Shown: piece by piece, positions 1 to 10,350 of the stretch
Layout: each line of letters begins with the position of its first letter
How positions within the stretch are numbered: the stretch's first letter is position 1
Source: Nocardioides exalbidus
GTDB taxonomy: Bacteria > Actinomycetota > Actinomycetes > Propionibacteriales > Nocardioidaceae
Assembly (NCBI RefSeq): GCF_900105585.1
Contig: NZ_FNRT01000002.1
Span: forward strand, 2,976,001-3,040,000
DNA: 64,000 nucleotides
Direction of reading: 5' to 3'
Notes under the pieces: model-generated
Database searches by the model: none
Told to the model about the DNA's origin: nothing
Seen by the model: the letters and a program-made list of their open reading frames with translations, nothing else
Program-made: the position numbers and the translations under genes

Positions 1-558
1 GGCCAGCCGGTGCGGATGTCCAAGCGCAACGGCACGGTCATCTCGATGAACGACCTCGTCGAGGCGATCGGCGTGGACGCCTCGCGCTACGTCCTGGCGC
101 GCTACACCAACGACACCACGATCGACATCGACCTCGAGCTGTGGGCCAAGCAGTCCAACGACAACCCGGTCTACTACGTGCAGTACGCCCACGCGCGCAC
201 CTGCCGGATGGCCGAGAACGCCCACGAGCTCGGCATGCGGCTGCCCGGCGACGACTTCGACCCGTCGCTGCTCGCCCACGAGCGCGACGGCGAGCTGCTG
301 CGCGCGCTGGCCGAGTTCCCGCGGGTGGTGGCCAGTGCGGCCGACCTGCGCGAGCCGCACCGCATCGCGCGCTACCTCGAGGACACCGCGTCGGTCTTCA
401 ACAAGTGGTACGACACCAAGGAGTGCCGGATGCTGCCGCAGGGCGACGAGCCCGTCGCCCCGGCCAACCTCGCGCGCCTCGTGCTCGTGCACGCCACGCA
501 GACGGTCCTGGCCAACGGCCTCGGCCTGCTCGGCGTCTCCGCGCCCGAGAGGATGTGA
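1..558 (+). CDS. argS: Arginyl-tRNA synthetase, C-terminal part
   Basis: This is the 3' end of a gene that begins before the window; the frame is open from base 1. The visible 185 residues begin inside the catalytic domain with the class I signature MSKRNG (the KMSKS-loop equivalent) and continue through the alpha-helical anticodon-binding domain, including the typical [12 protein letters not shown] segment near residue 56. The enzyme charges tRNA-Arg with arginine in the cytoplasm. It stops six bases before lysA, the argS-lysA order seen in mycobacteria and related actinobacteria. Identification is firm; only the N-terminal part is unseen. Confidence 0.95.
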   Translation, partial: GQPVRMSKRNGTVISMNDLVEAIGVDASRYVLARYTNDTTIDIDLELWAKQSNDNPVYYVQYAHARTCRMAENAHELGMRLPGDDFDPSLLAHERDGELLRALAEFPRVVASAADLREPHRIARYLEDTASVFNKWYDTKECRMLPQGDEPVAPANLARLVLVHATQTVLANGLGLLGVSAPERM

Positions 559-564
559 TCGGCA

Positions 565-1968
565 GTGCCGACCGCCCACCCGTCCGGCTGGGCGCACGCC
601 GACGGTGCCCTGCGCGGACCCCACTGGCTGCGTGAGCCGGCCGACCCGAACGCCCTCGTCGACCACCTCTGGTCGCAGACCGCGGTCAAGGCGGACGGCG
701 TCCTGACCGTCGGGGGAGTGCCGCTGCCCGAGCTGGTGCGCGAGCACGGCTCACCGGCGTACGTCCTCGACGAGGCCGACTTCCGCGCGCGGGCGGTCGC
801 CTTCCGCGACGCGTTCGCCGACTACGACGTCTTCTACGCCGGCAAGGCGTTCCTCTGCACGACGGTGGCGCGCTGGCTGGCCGAGGACGGCCTCAGCCTC
901 GACGTGTGCTCGGGCGGCGAGCTCACCGTCGCCGAGCGCGCCGGCTTCCCGATGGCGAAGGTCGGCTTCCACGGCAACAACAAGACCCTCGGCGAGCTCG
1001 AGCGGGCCGTCGAGCTCGGGGTCGGCCGGATCATCGTGGACTCCTTCCACGAGATCGAGCGGCTGGCCGCGATCACGACCGAGCTCGGTCGCACGACCGG
1101 GGTGATGATCCGCGTGACCGCCGGCGTCGAGGCGCACACGCACGAGTACATCGCCACCGCGCACGAGGACCAGAAGTTCGGGTTCTCGATCGCGAGCGGC
1201 GACGCCCTCGAGGCCGTACGCCGCGTCCACGCCGCCCCCGGCCTCCGGCTGCTCGGGCTGCACTCCCACATCGGCAGCCAGATCTTCGACACCGCGGGCT
1301 TCGAGGTGGCGGCCCGGCGGGTGCTCGCGCTGCACGCGCAGGTGAGCGAGGAGATCGGTGTCGAGATGCCCGAGATGGACCTCGGCGGCGGCTTCGGCAT
1401 CGCCTACACGACGCAGGACGACCCCTCGGACCCCTCCCAGCTGGCCACCGAGATGACCAAGATCGTCGAGCACGAGTGCCGGGCGCTGGGGATCGCGGAG
1501 CCGCGGCTCTCCATCGAGCCGGGCCGCGCGATCGTCGGCCCGTCGGTGTGCACCGTCTACGAGGTCGGCACCGTCAAGGAGGTCGCCCTCGACGGTGGCG
1601 CCCGCCGGTCCTACGTCTCGGTCGACGGCGGGATGAGCGACAACATCCGGACCGCCCTCTACGACGCCGACTACTCCGCCACGATCGCCTCGCGCGCCTC
1701 CGACGCGACGCCGACGCTGGCGCGCGTGGTGGGCAAGCACTGCGAGGCCGGGGACATCGTCGTCAAGGACGAGTTCCTGCCCGGCGACGTGGCTCCCGGT
1801 GACCTCGTCGCGGTCCCCGGCACGGGCGCCTACTGCAGATCCATGGCGTCCAACTACAACCACGCGCTGCGTCCTCCGGTGATCGGAGTTCGGGACGGGA
1901 AGACTTTCACCGTGCTGCGACGAGAGACTGTCGCCGACCTGTTGGCGACCGATGTGGGTGTTTCTTGA
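565..1968 (+). CDS. lysA: Diaminopimelate decarboxylase
   Basis: Converts meso-diaminopimelate to L-lysine, the last step of lysine synthesis. The 467-residue protein is a fold-III PLP enzyme: the PLP lysine lies in YAGKAFLC (near residue 93), a glycine-rich phosphate-binding segment LGGGFG follows in the middle, HSHIGSQI is the conserved barrel motif, and CEAGD near the C-terminus carries the catalytic cysteine from the partner subunit. The GTG at 565 follows the argS stop closely; length fits the family. Its TGA overlaps the ATG of hom by one base, so the two are probably translationally coupled. Confidence 0.95.
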   Translation: MPTAHPSGWAHADGALRGPHWLREPADPNALVDHLWSQTAVKADGVLTVGGVPLPELVREHGSPAYVLDEADFRARAVAFRDAFADYDVFYAGKAFLCTTVARWLAEDGLSLDVCSGGELTVAERAGFPMAKVGFHGNNKTLGELERAVELGVGRIIVDSFHEIERLAAITTELGRTTGVMIRVTAGVEAHTHEYIATAHEDQKFGFSIASGDALEAVRRVHAAPGLRLLGLHSHIGSQIFDTAGFEVAARRVLALHAQVSEEIGVEMPEMDLGGGFGIAYTTQDDPSDPSQLATEMTKIVEHECRALGIAEPRLSIEPGRAIVGPSVCTVYEVGTVKEVALDGGARRSYVSVDGGMSDNIRTALYDADYSATIASRASDATPTLARVVGKHCEAGDIVVKDEFLPGDVAPGDLVAVPGTGAYCRSMASNYNHALRPPVIGVRDGKTFTVLRRETVADLLATDVGVS

Positions 1969-3266
1969 TGAGTGAGGGTGCGAAGTCGCTCAAGGTGGCG
2001 GTGCTCGGCTGCGGTGCCGTGGGCTCGCAGGTGGTGCGGCTGCTGACCGAGCAGGCCGACGACCTGACGGCCCGGGTGGGTGCTCGCGTCGAGCTGGTGG
2101 GCGTCGCCGTGCGCCGCCTCGACGCGCCCCGCGAGGTCGAGGTGCCCGAGGGCCTGCTCACCACCGACGCGACGGGGCTCGTGTCCCGCGACGACGTCGA
2201 CCTGGTCGTCGAGGTGATCGGCGGGATCGAGCCGGCCCGCTCGCTGATCCTCGCCGCGCTGGAGAACGGCGCCAGCGTCGTCACCGCCAACAAGGCGCTG
2301 CTGGCCGAGGACGGCCCGACGCTCTTCGAGGCCGCCGCCAAGGCCGAGCGCGACCTCTACTACGAGGCCGCGGTCGCGGGCGCCATCCCGATCCTGCGCC
2401 CCCTGCGCGAGTCGCTCGCCGGTGACAAGGTCACCCGCGTCCTCGGCATCGTCAACGGCACCACCAACTTCATCCTCGACAAGATGGACACCTCAGGGGC
2501 CGGCTTCTCCGAGGCTCTCGAGGAGGCCCAGCAGCTCGGCTACGCCGAGGCCGACCCGACCGCCGACGTCGAGGGCTTCGACGCCGCCGCCAAGGCCGCG
2601 ATCCTGGCGAGCCTCGCCTTCCACTCGCGCGTCACCGCCTCCGACGTCTACCGCGAGGGCATCTCCGAGGTCACCGCCGCCGACGTCGCCAGCGCGCGTG
2701 ACATGGGCGCGGTCGTCAAGCTGCTCGCGATCTGCGAGCTGCGCGGCGACCAGGTCGCCGCCCGCGTCCACCCGGCGATGATCCCGCGCTCGCACCCGCT
2801 CGCCAGCGTCCGCGAGGCCTACAACGCGGTCTTCGTCGAGTCCGAGGCGGCCGGCCAGCTGATGTTCTACGGACCCGGGGCCGGTGGCGCGCCGACGGCC
2901 AGCGCCGTGCTCGGCGACCTGGTCACGGTGGCCCGCAACCGCCTCGCGGGCACCCGCGGCGCGGGGGAGTCGGCGTACGCCGATCGCGCGGTGCAGCCGA
3001 TGGGCGAGACCCGCACCCGCTACCACGTCGCCATCGACGTCGACGACCGCGCGGGCGTGCTCGCTGCGGTGGCGAACGCGTTCGCCGACCACGACGTGTC
3101 GATCCAGACCGTCCGGCAGGAGGGCCGCGGGGCCGACGCGCAGCTCGTCGTCGTCTCGCACGCCGCGCCCGACGCCGCGCTCAGCGCGACCGTGCAGCAG
3201 CTCCGTGACATGGACATCGTCCGCGAGGTCACCTCGGTGATGCGCGTCGAGGGAGGGGACGAGTGA
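1968..3266 (+). CDS. hom: Homoserine dehydrogenase with ACT domain
   Basis: Reduces aspartate semialdehyde to homoserine, the branch point to threonine and methionine. The 432-residue protein starts with the nucleotide-binding motif VLGCGAVGSQV, contains the catalytic-domain stretch GIVNGTTNFIL near residue 160, and ends with an ACT domain (about residues 350-425, starting RYHVAIDVDDRAGVL) that usually gives feedback control by threonine. The ATG at 1968 shares its A with the lysA stop (TGATG); a TTG just upstream in frame is less likely. The GTG of thrC overlaps the hom stop (GTGA), so lysA-hom-thrC-thrB is one tightly packed operon. Confidence 0.95.
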   Translation: MSEGAKSLKVAVLGCGAVGSQVVRLLTEQADDLTARVGARVELVGVAVRRLDAPREVEVPEGLLTTDATGLVSRDDVDLVVEVIGGIEPARSLILAALENGASVVTANKALLAEDGPTLFEAAAKAERDLYYEAAVAGAIPILRPLRESLAGDKVTRVLGIVNGTTNFILDKMDTSGAGFSEALEEAQQLGYAEADPTADVEGFDAAAKAAILASLAFHSRVTASDVYREGISEVTAADVASARDMGAVVKLLAICELRGDQVAARVHPAMIPRSHPLASVREAYNAVFVESEAAGQLMFYGPGAGGAPTASAVLGDLVTVARNRLAGTRGAGESAYADRAVQPMGETRTRYHVAIDVDDRAGVLAAVANAFADHDVSIQTVRQEGRGADAQLVVVSHAAPDAALSATVQQLRDMDIVREVTSVMRVEGGDE

Positions 3267-4360
3267 GCACCGGCATGAGCACCACGACCAGCACGACCAA
3301 CGGCCAGTGGCGCGGCGTGATCGAGGAGTACCGCGACCTCCTCGAGATCCCCGAGGGCCTCGAGGCCGTCACCCTCCGCGAGGGCGGCACCCCGCTGGTG
3401 CACTCCGACTGGCTGACCGGCGTCACGGGCGGCCAGGTGTGGCTCAAGGTCGAGGCCAACAACCCGACCGGCTCCTTCAAGGACCGCGGCATGACCGCCG
3501 CCATCTCCGTCGCGAAGCACGAGGGCGCGCAGGCCGTCGTCTGCGCGTCCACCGGCAACACCTCGGCGTCGATGGCCGCGTACGCCGCCAAGGCCGGGCT
3601 GAAGCCGCTCGTGCTCATCCCCGAGGGCAAGATCGCCGCCGGCAAGATGGCGCAGGCCGTCGTGCACGGCGCGCAGATCATCATGGTGCGCGGCAACTTC
3701 GACCACTGCCTCGACCTGGCGCGGGGCCTCGCGCGCGACTACCCCGTGGCGCTGGTCAACTCGGTCAACCCGGTCCGGCTCCAGGGCCAGAAGACCGCGT
3801 CGTTCGAGGTCGTCGACTTCCTGGGCGACGCGCCCGACCACCACCTGCTGCCCGTCGGCAACGCCGGCAACATCGCGGCCTACTGGCTCGGCTACCAGCA
3901 GTACGCCGAGCTCGGCCGCGCCACGAAGAAGCCCGTCATGCGCGGCTTCCAGGCCGAGGGCGCGGCGCCGCTGGTGACCGGCGAGCCGTTCCCCGACCCC
4001 GAGACCAAGGCCACCGCGATCCGCGTCGGCAACCCCGCCTCGTGGCACCTCGCGGAGATGGCGGCCAAGGAGTCCGAGGGTCGCTTCGCCGCCGTGTCGG
4101 ACGCCCAGATCCTGTCCGCCCAGGTCGAGCTCGCCCGCCGTGACGGCGTCTTCGTGGAGCCGGCCTCGGCGGCCGGCGTCGCCGGGCTGCTCGCCGAGCT
4201 GGCCGCGGGCGAGAGCTATGCCGGGAAGACGGTGGTCATCACCGTGACCGGCCACGGCCTGAAGGACACCGCCACCGCGCTGGAGTCGTTCGGCGACATC
4301 GTGGACACCGTGGTGGACGCCGACGTCGAGGCCGCCGCGGCGGCCGCCGGTCTCGCCTGA
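3263..4360 (+). CDS. thrC: Threonine synthase
   Basis: PLP enzyme that turns O-phosphohomoserine into threonine. The 365-residue protein has the PLP-lysine motif NPTGSFKDRGM near residue 70, the conserved STGNTSASMAAY segment, and a C-terminal serine/threonine-dehydratase-like fold including LLPVGNAGN. It is the shorter actinobacterial form. The GTG start overlaps the hom stop by four bases and its TGA overlaps the ATG of thrB by one base, an arrangement that supports coupled translation of the pathway. Confidence 0.95.
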   Translation: MSTGMSTTTSTTNGQWRGVIEEYRDLLEIPEGLEAVTLREGGTPLVHSDWLTGVTGGQVWLKVEANNPTGSFKDRGMTAAISVAKHEGAQAVVCASTGNTSASMAAYAAKAGLKPLVLIPEGKIAAGKMAQAVVHGAQIIMVRGNFDHCLDLARGLARDYPVALVNSVNPVRLQGQKTASFEVVDFLGDAPDHHLLPVGNAGNIAAYWLGYQQYAELGRATKKPVMRGFQAEGAAPLVTGEPFPDPETKATAIRVGNPASWHLAEMAAKESEGRFAAVSDAQILSAQVELARRDGVFVEPASAAGVAGLLAELAAGESYAGKTVVITVTGHGLKDTATALESFGDIVDTVVDADVEAAAAAAGLA

Positions 4361-5271
4361 TGCCACCGTTCGTCGACGGGCCGGTGCAGGTCACCGTCCC
4401 GGCGACCTCGGCCAACCTCGGCCCGGGCTTCGACTCGCTGGGCCTCGCCCTCTCGCTGCGCGACGAGCTCGAGGCCGAGGTCCTCCCGGAGGGCCTGGTC
4501 GTCGAGGTCGAGGGCGCGGGCGCGGGCTCCGACGGGACCGGCGTGCCCCGCGACGAGTCCCACCTCGTCGTCCGCTCGATGCGCGCCGCCTTCGCGCTGA
4601 TGGGGGAGCAGCCCCCGGGACTGCGCGTGTCGTGCCGCAACGTCATCCCGCACGCCCGGGGCCTCGGCTCGTCGTCGGCCGCGATCGTGGCGGGGGTGGT
4701 GCTGGCCCGGGCGCTCGTCGCCGGCGGCCAGCTGCTCGCCTCCGACGAGGCGCTCTTCGACCTCGCCGCCGACCTCGAGGGCCACCCCGACAACGTCGCC
4801 CCGGCGTTCTACGGCGGGTTCGTGATCAGCGGCCGCGAGGACGACCGGTGGTACGCCGTGCGTGCGGGCGTCGACCCGCGGATCACCGCGGTCGCCTTCG
4901 TCCCGCCGACGGGCGTGGAGACCAAGGTGGCCCGCGGGCTCCTTCCGGACGTGGTGCCGCACGCCGACGCCGCGGCCAACTCCGGTCGCGCCGCGCTCCT
5001 GGTCGCCGCGCTCACCGGGCAGCCCGAGCACCTGCTCGCCGCCACCCGCGACTGGCTCCACCAGGACCAGCGCGAGCCGGCCATGCCCGAGACGCTGGCC
5101 CTCGTCCGCCGCCTGCGCGCGGACGGCGTACCCGCCGTGGTGTCGGGTGCCGGGCCGACGGTCCTGGCGTTCGGTGCGACCGACACGTCGGCGCTGACCG
5201 CGAGCTGCCCGGACGGCTGGGCGTGTCACGACCTCGCGATCGAGCCCGACGGGGCCGTGCTGCTAACCTGA
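4360..5271 (+). CDS. thrB: Homoserine kinase
   Basis: GHMP-family kinase that phosphorylates homoserine for ThrC. The 303-residue protein shows the N-terminal motif PATSANLGPGFD near residue 11 and the ATP-binding glycine/serine loop RGLGSSSAAIVAG near residue 105, followed by GHPDNVAP. The C-terminal motif GAGPTVLAFG is also in place. Last gene of the lysA-hom-thrC-thrB run. The 117 bases to rho hold no gene; a possible -10 sequence TAACCT lies at 5264-5269 inside the end of thrB and could drive a rho leader of about 110 bases, but the matching -35 is poor. Confidence 0.95.
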   Translation: MPPFVDGPVQVTVPATSANLGPGFDSLGLALSLRDELEAEVLPEGLVVEVEGAGAGSDGTGVPRDESHLVVRSMRAAFALMGEQPPGLRVSCRNVIPHARGLGSSSAAIVAGVVLARALVAGGQLLASDEALFDLAADLEGHPDNVAPAFYGGFVISGREDDRWYAVRAGVDPRITAVAFVPPTGVETKVARGLLPDVVPHADAAANSGRAALLVAALTGQPEHLLAATRDWLHQDQREPAMPETLALVRRLRADGVPAVVSGAGPTVLAFGATDTSALTASCPDGWACHDLAIEPDGAVLLT

Positions 5272-5388
5272 CGGCGCGCCGTTCGGCGCACCCGCCCGTC
5301 CCGACGATCCGTCGCGAGCACGGGCACGACCATCCGCCTCGCGGGCCGCTCGACCGGCTGCAGGCGACGCAACGTGCGAAGGATCCAC

Positions 5389-7323
5389 GTGACCGAGACT
5401 CCCTCGAAGCCTGCCAAGAAGACCGCTTCGAAGTCCTCCAGCAAGCCGTCCGGCCTCAGCTCGATGCTGCTGGCCGACCTCAAGTCGATGGCCGCGGGCC
5501 TCGGCATCGCCGGTGCCGGCTCCATGAAGAAGGCCCAGCTCGTCGACGCCATCAAGGCCGCCGGCACCCCGATCAGCCCGGCGCCCGCCGCCGACGCCCC
5601 CCGCACCGAGGCGCCCGAGGCGCCCGAGGCGCCCCGCACGGCACCCGCCGGACGGACCGCCTCCGACGCCGGGTCCGACGCGGCCCCGTCCGACGCCCGG
5701 TCCGACGCGGCCCCGTCCGACGACGCCTCCGACCAGCCGGCCCCGCAGACGACCGTCCGCACCCGGACCCGCAAGCAGCGCCAGGCCGACCAGGCCGAGC
5801 AGAAGCAGGCGGACCCCCAGGCCGGCGCCCAGCCCGAGCAGTCCCCGGACCCGCAGGACGGCCAGAAGCAGGACGGCAAGCATGACGGCCAGAAGCAGGA
5901 CGGCAAGCAGGACGGCCAGAAGCAGGACCGGGCCAAGGGCCAGAACCAGCCCGGCCAGCAGGGCAAGGGCCAGAACAAGGGCCAGCAGGGCAACCAGCAG
6001 GGGAACCAGCAGGGGAACCAGCAGGGGAACCAGCAGGGGAACCAGCAGGGGAACCAGCAGGGTGGCCCCAAGCAGGGCGACCAGCGTGCCCAGCAGAACA
6101 ACCAGAACGCCCAGAACCAGAACGCCCAGAACAACCAGGACCTCGACGACGACGAGGACGGCGAGGGCGGCAGCCGCCGCAACCGCCGCCGTCGCGGCCG
6201 CGACCGGACGACCGTCCGCACCGGTGGCCGCAGCGAGCCCGACACCACGATCCTCGAGGACGACGTCCTCGTCCCGGCAGCAGGCATCCTCGACGTGCTC
6301 GACAACTGCGCGTTCGTCCGGACGTCGGGCTACCTGCCCGGCACCGAGGACGTCTACCTGTCGCTGTCGATGGTGCGCAAGTACCACCTCCGCCGCGGCG
6401 ACGCCGTGGTCGGCCAGGTCCGCCAGCCGCGCGAGGGCGAGCGTCGGGAGAAGTTCAACCCGATGGTGCGCATCGACAGCGTCAACGGCACCGAGGCCGA
6501 GGGCGCCAAGGAGCGTCCGGAGTTCCACGACGCCGTCCCGGTCCACCCGCACCAGCGGCTGCGCCTGGCCGTCGAGGGCGACCTCACCGGCCAGGTCATC
6601 GACATCGCCGCGCCTGTCGGCAAGGGCCAGCGCGGCCTGATCCTCACGCCTCCCCGGACCGGCGCGACGTCGCTGCTCCAGTCGATCGCGCGGTCGGTGA
6701 CGACCAACAACCCCGAGTGCCACGTCATGGTCGTGCTCGTCGACGCCCGTCCGGAGGAGGTCACCGACTTCCAGCGCGCGGTCAAGGGCGAGGTCGTCGC
6801 CTCCACGTTCGACCGGCAGCCCGCCGACCACACCCTGGTCGCCGAGCTCGCCATCGAGCGGGCGAAGCGGCTCGTCGAGCTGGGCCACGACGTGGTCGTG
6901 CTGCTCGACTCGCTCACCCGCCTCGGGCGCGCCTACAACCTCGCCGCGCCCGCCAACGGCCGCGTGCTCGCCGGCATCGTCGACGCCTCCGCGGTCCACC
7001 CGACCAAGGAGTTCTTCGGCGCCGCGCGCAAGATCGAGGACGCCGGCTCACTGACCGTGCTCGCCACCGTCGCGGTCGGCACCGGCTCGGCGACCGACGA
7101 GTTCTTCCTCGAGGAGATCGCGGGCACTGAGAACCTCGAGCTCGCGCTCAGCGCCGACCGTGCGGCCAAGGGCATCGTCCCGGCCGTCGACGTCACCGCG
7201 TCGGGCACCCGCCACGAGGAGAAGCTGCTCGCGCCCGCCGAGGGCGCGGTCGTCGGCGACCTGCGCAAGCAGCTCGCCGCTGCCGACTCGCAGCAGGCCG
7301 TGGTCAAGGCGATCGGCCGCTGA
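5389..7323 (+). CDS. rho: Rho-family transcription termination factor, ATPase site degenerate
   Basis: By position (thrB-rho-rpmE) and by domains this is Rho: an N-terminal Rho_N helix-extension-helix (about residues 16-55), a long low-complexity insertion rich in Q, G, N, K and D (about 60-260), an OB-fold RNA-binding domain (about 290-375) and a RecA-like ATPase core. Key catalytic residues are missing. The P-loop reads PPRTGATS, with A426 where Rho proteins have the Walker A lysine; A453 (VDARPEEVT) replaces the glutamate of the usual DERPEEVT; A589 (LALSADR) replaces the arginine finger of LSRK; A568 replaces the R-loop lysine. The Walker B-like [13 protein letters not shown] stays. The C-terminus also stops about 30 residues early. 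It may be unable to hydrolyse ATP. The GTG at 5389 is preferred because AAGGA lies five bases upstream; a GTG at 5374 is the alternative. Confidence 0.85.
   Translation: MTETPSKPAKKTASKSSSKPSGLSSMLLADLKSMAAGLGIAGAGSMKKAQLVDAIKAAGTPISPAPAADAPRTEAPEAPEAPRTAPAGRTASDAGSDAAPSDARSDAAPSDDASDQPAPQTTVRTRTRKQRQADQAEQKQADPQAGAQPEQSPDPQDGQKQDGKHDGQKQDGKQDGQKQDRAKGQNQPGQQGKGQNKGQQGNQQGNQQGNQQGNQQGNQQGNQQGGPKQGDQRAQQNNQNAQNQNAQNNQDLDDDEDGEGGSRRNRRRRGRDRTTVRTGGRSEPDTTILEDDVLVPAAGILDVLDNCAFVRTSGYLPGTEDVYLSLSMVRKYHLRRGDAVVGQVRQPREGERREKFNPMVRIDSVNGTEAEGAKERPEFHDAVPVHPHQRLRLAVEGDLTGQVIDIAAPVGKGQRGLILTPPRTGATSLLQSIARSVTTNNPECHVMVVLVDARPEEVTDFQRAVKGEVVASTFDRQPADHTLVAELAIERAKRLVELGHDVVVLLDSLTRLGRAYNLAAPANGRVLAGIVDASAVHPTKEFFGAARKIEDAGSLTVLATVAVGTGSATDEFFLEEIAGTENLELALSADRAAKGIVPAVDVTASGTRHEEKLLAPAEGAVVGDLRKQLAAADSQQAVVKAIGR
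5857..5931 (+). repeat. 27-bp tandem repeat in rho
   Basis: Two full copies and a third partial copy of a 27-base in-frame unit (5857-5883, 5884-5910, 5911 onward), encoding repeats of the type DGQKQDGKQ. They sit in the disordered insertion between Rho_N and the OB fold. A separate, weaker 24-base duplication occurs just upstream around 5670-5725 (SDAAPSDAR type). Confidence 0.8.
5989..6060 (+). repeat. 12-bp tandem repeat (GNQQ x6) in rho
   Basis: Six head-to-tail copies of a 12-base unit, GGGAACCAGCAG (the first copy has GGC), exactly in frame and encoding six GNQQ repeats in the insertion domain of Rho. Near-perfect identity of units 2-6 suggests recent slippage, so copy number may vary between strains. 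Confidence 0.9.
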
Positions 7324-7438
7324 CGGGAATTCCCGGATTGGCGTCGCTGTTCAGACCGGTGGCACACTTGTCCGTCGGTTCCGGTTCACGTCACATGCGA
7401 TCCACGCGGGCGACCCGGAACAACTCGAGAGGACACCC

Positions 7439-7663
7439 ATGAAGAAGGACACCCACCCCGACTACGTCGAGACCGCCGTGACCTGCACGTGCGGCGCGTC
7501 GTTCACCACCCGCAGCACCGCGACCTCCGGCTCGATCCACGCCGACGTCTGCTCGCAGTGCCACCCGTTCTACACCGGCAAGCAGAAGATCCTCGACACC
7601 GGCGGCCGCGTCGCCCGGTTCGAGAGCCGCTACGGCAAGAAGGCTGCTGCCGAGAGCAAGTAG
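7439..7663 (+). CDS. rpmE: 50S ribosomal protein L31, zinc-binding form
   Basis: A 74-residue ribosomal protein of the large subunit. Four cysteines C16, C18, C38 and C41 (CTC and CSQC) make the zinc ribbon of the C+ type, as opposed to the zinc-free paralogue induced under zinc starvation. A Shine-Dalgarno-like GAGAGGA precedes the ATG. The gap after rho begins with the palindrome CGGGAATTCCCG (7324-7335); a weak promoter (TTGGCG around 7338 and CACACT around 7362) may lie behind it. Confidence 0.95.
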   Translation: MKKDTHPDYVETAVTCTCGASFTTRSTATSGSIHADVCSQCHPFYTGKQKILDTGGRVARFESRYGKKAAAESK

Positions 7664-7671
7664 TCCACGTC

Positions 7672-7710
7672 AGGCGCCGGTCGCCCGCTCCGCGCGGGTG
7701 GCCGGCGCCT
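7672..7710 (+). terminator. Hairpin terminator after rpmE
   Basis: Arms AGGCGCCGG (7672-7680) and CCGGCGCCT (7702-7710) pair perfectly, and an inner CCCGC/GCGGG stem extends the hairpin. It is followed by TTGTCGTCT. Position nine bases after the rpmE stop supports termination. Confidence 0.75.
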
Positions 7711-7753
7711 TGTCGTCTGTCCATGGGTGTGCCAGCAGGAGGAGTGGAGCGAG

Positions 7754-8827
<1,074 letters not shown>

Positions 8828-9679
8828 GTGGAGGGCCGGATGCGGGCCAGTGCTGCACGCCGTGCCGCGGCGGCCGGGCTGCGGGAGGCGGGCGTCGCCT
8901 CTCCGGAGCGCGATGCCGACCTCCTGCTCGCCCACGTGCTCGACGTACCCCTCGGGCGGCTGCCGCTCGTCGACGACCTCAGCACGGCTCAGGCAGAGCA
9001 GTACGACGCCCTGGTGGCGCGCCGCGCGGCCCGCGAGCCGCTGCAGCACCTGACCGGCACCGCGGCGTTCCGGCACGTCGAGCTGGCCGTCGGGCCGGGG
9101 GTCTTCGTGCCACGCCCCGAGACCGAGCTGCTGGCCGGGTGGGCGATCGACGCGGCGTCCACGCTCCCGGCGCCGGTCGTGGTCGACCTCTGCACCGGCT
9201 CGGGCGCGATCGCCCGGGCGGTCGCCGACGAGGTCCCCGGTGCGGAGGTCCACGCGGTGGAGCTCGACGAGGGCGCCCTGGCCTGGGCCGAGCGCAACCT
9301 GGCCGGCACCGGCGTCGACCTGCGCCACGGTGACCTGGCGACGGCCTTCGACGACCTCGCGGGCACGGTCGACGTGGTGGTCTGCAACCCGCCCTACATC
9401 CCGCTCGAGGCGTGGGAGTCGGTGGCCGCGGAGGCACGCGACCACGACCCCCACCTCGCGCTGTTCTCCGGCCAGGACGGCCTCGACGCGATGCGCGTCC
9501 TCGAGCGGCGGGCGGCGCTGCTGCTGCGCCCCGGGGGAGTGGTGGGCGCCGAGCACGCCGACGTGCAGGGGGAGTCCGCACCCGCCGTCTTCGCCGCGTC
9601 CGGGCGCTGGGCCGACGTCGCCGACCACCTCGACCTCGCGGGTCGGGCGCGCTACGTGACGGCGAGGCTGGCACGATGA
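8828..9679 (+). CDS. prmC: Release factor glutamine methyltransferase
   Basis: S-adenosylmethionine-dependent N5-glutamine methyltransferase acting on the GGQ motif of release factors. The 283-residue protein has an N-terminal helical domain, the SAM-binding motif VVDLCTGSGAIA near residue 120 and the substrate motif NPPY (VVCNPPYIP) near residue 187. The GTG at 8828 directly abuts the prfA stop; the ATG at 8840 with GGAGGG four bases upstream is an alternative. Its stop overlaps the start of the next gene. Confidence 0.93.
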   Translation: MEGRMRASAARRAAAAGLREAGVASPERDADLLLAHVLDVPLGRLPLVDDLSTAQAEQYDALVARRAAREPLQHLTGTAAFRHVELAVGPGVFVPRPETELLAGWAIDAASTLPAPVVVDLCTGSGAIARAVADEVPGAEVHAVELDEGALAWAERNLAGTGVDLRHGDLATAFDDLAGTVDVVVCNPPYIPLEAWESVAAEARDHDPHLALFSGQDGLDAMRVLERRAALLLRPGGVVGAEHADVQGESAPAVFAASGRWADVADHLDLAGRARYVTARLAR

Positions 9680-10341
9680 GCAGCGTGGACAGGTTCGAGA
9701 CCTCGACCGAGGAGGAGCGCGAGGCTGCGGTGACCGCAGCCGCCGGCGCCGTACGACGCGGGGAGCTGGTGGTCATCCCCACCGACACCGTCTACGGCAT
9801 CGCCGCCGACGCCTTCTCGCACGACTCCGTGAAGGCGCTGCTCGAGGCCAAGGGCCGCGGGCGCGACATGCCCCCGCCGGTGCTCGTCTCCGCGGCGACG
9901 ACCCTCGATGCGCTCGCTGAGGGCGTGCCCACGTGGGCACGCGCGCTCGTCGAGCAGTTCTGGCCCGGCCCGCTGACCGTCGTGTGCCGCCAGCAGGCCT
10001 CGCTCATGTGGGACCTCGGCGAGACCCGCGGCACCGTCGCGGTGCGGATGCCCGACGACGAGGTCGCCCTCGCCGTGCTCGAGCGCACCGGCCCGCTCGC
10101 CGTCAGTTCGGCCAACACCACGGGCCTGCCCGCCGCGACCGACGCCGACCAGGCCGAGGAGATGCTCGGCGACTCGGTCTCCGTGATCGTCGACGCCGGC
10201 ACCTCGCCGGGTGGCGAGGCGTCCACGATCATCGACTGCACGGTCCCGGAGGGACGCGTCCTGCGCCTGGGCGCGCTGTCGGTCGAGACGCTCAACGCGG
10301 CCCTCGAGGAGCACGGCGTGGTGCTCGCGGACGAGGACTGA
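9676..10341 (+). CDS. tsaC: L-threonylcarbamoyladenylate synthase (Sua5/YciO/YrdC family)
   Basis: Makes threonylcarbamoyl-AMP from threonine, bicarbonate and ATP for the t6A modification of tRNAs reading ANN codons. The 221-residue protein covers the YrdC domain: VIPTDTVYGIAADA near residue 35, FWPGPLTVV near residue 95 and PLAVSSANTTG near residue 140. The ATG at 9676 overlaps the prmC stop (ATGA). It is the single-domain form, without the C-terminal Sua5 extension. Same neighbours as in mycobacteria. Confidence 0.92.
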   Translation: MSSVDRFETSTEEEREAAVTAAAGAVRRGELVVIPTDTVYGIAADAFSHDSVKALLEAKGRGRDMPPPVLVSAATTLDALAEGVPTWARALVEQFWPGPLTVVCRQQASLMWDLGETRGTVAVRMPDDEVALAVLERTGPLAVSSANTTGLPAATDADQAEEMLGDSVSVIVDAGTSPGGEASTIIDCTVPEGRVLRLGALSVETLNAALEEHGVVLADED

Positions 10342-10350
10342 CGGCGGGCC

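Noticed and set aside
5857..6060. Tandem repeats considered as a CRISPR-like array
   Set aside because: Units are 12 and 27 bases, in frame inside rho, and have no spacers.
5263..6999. Long minus-strand frame with leucine/valine repeats opposite rho
   Set aside because: It is the mirror of the rho tandem repeats and has no recognisable protein features.
7324..7335. CGGGAATTCCCG palindrome right after rho as a terminator
   Set aside because: It has no loop and no T-tract; a hairpin with these arms would be unstable. It may be a chance palindrome.
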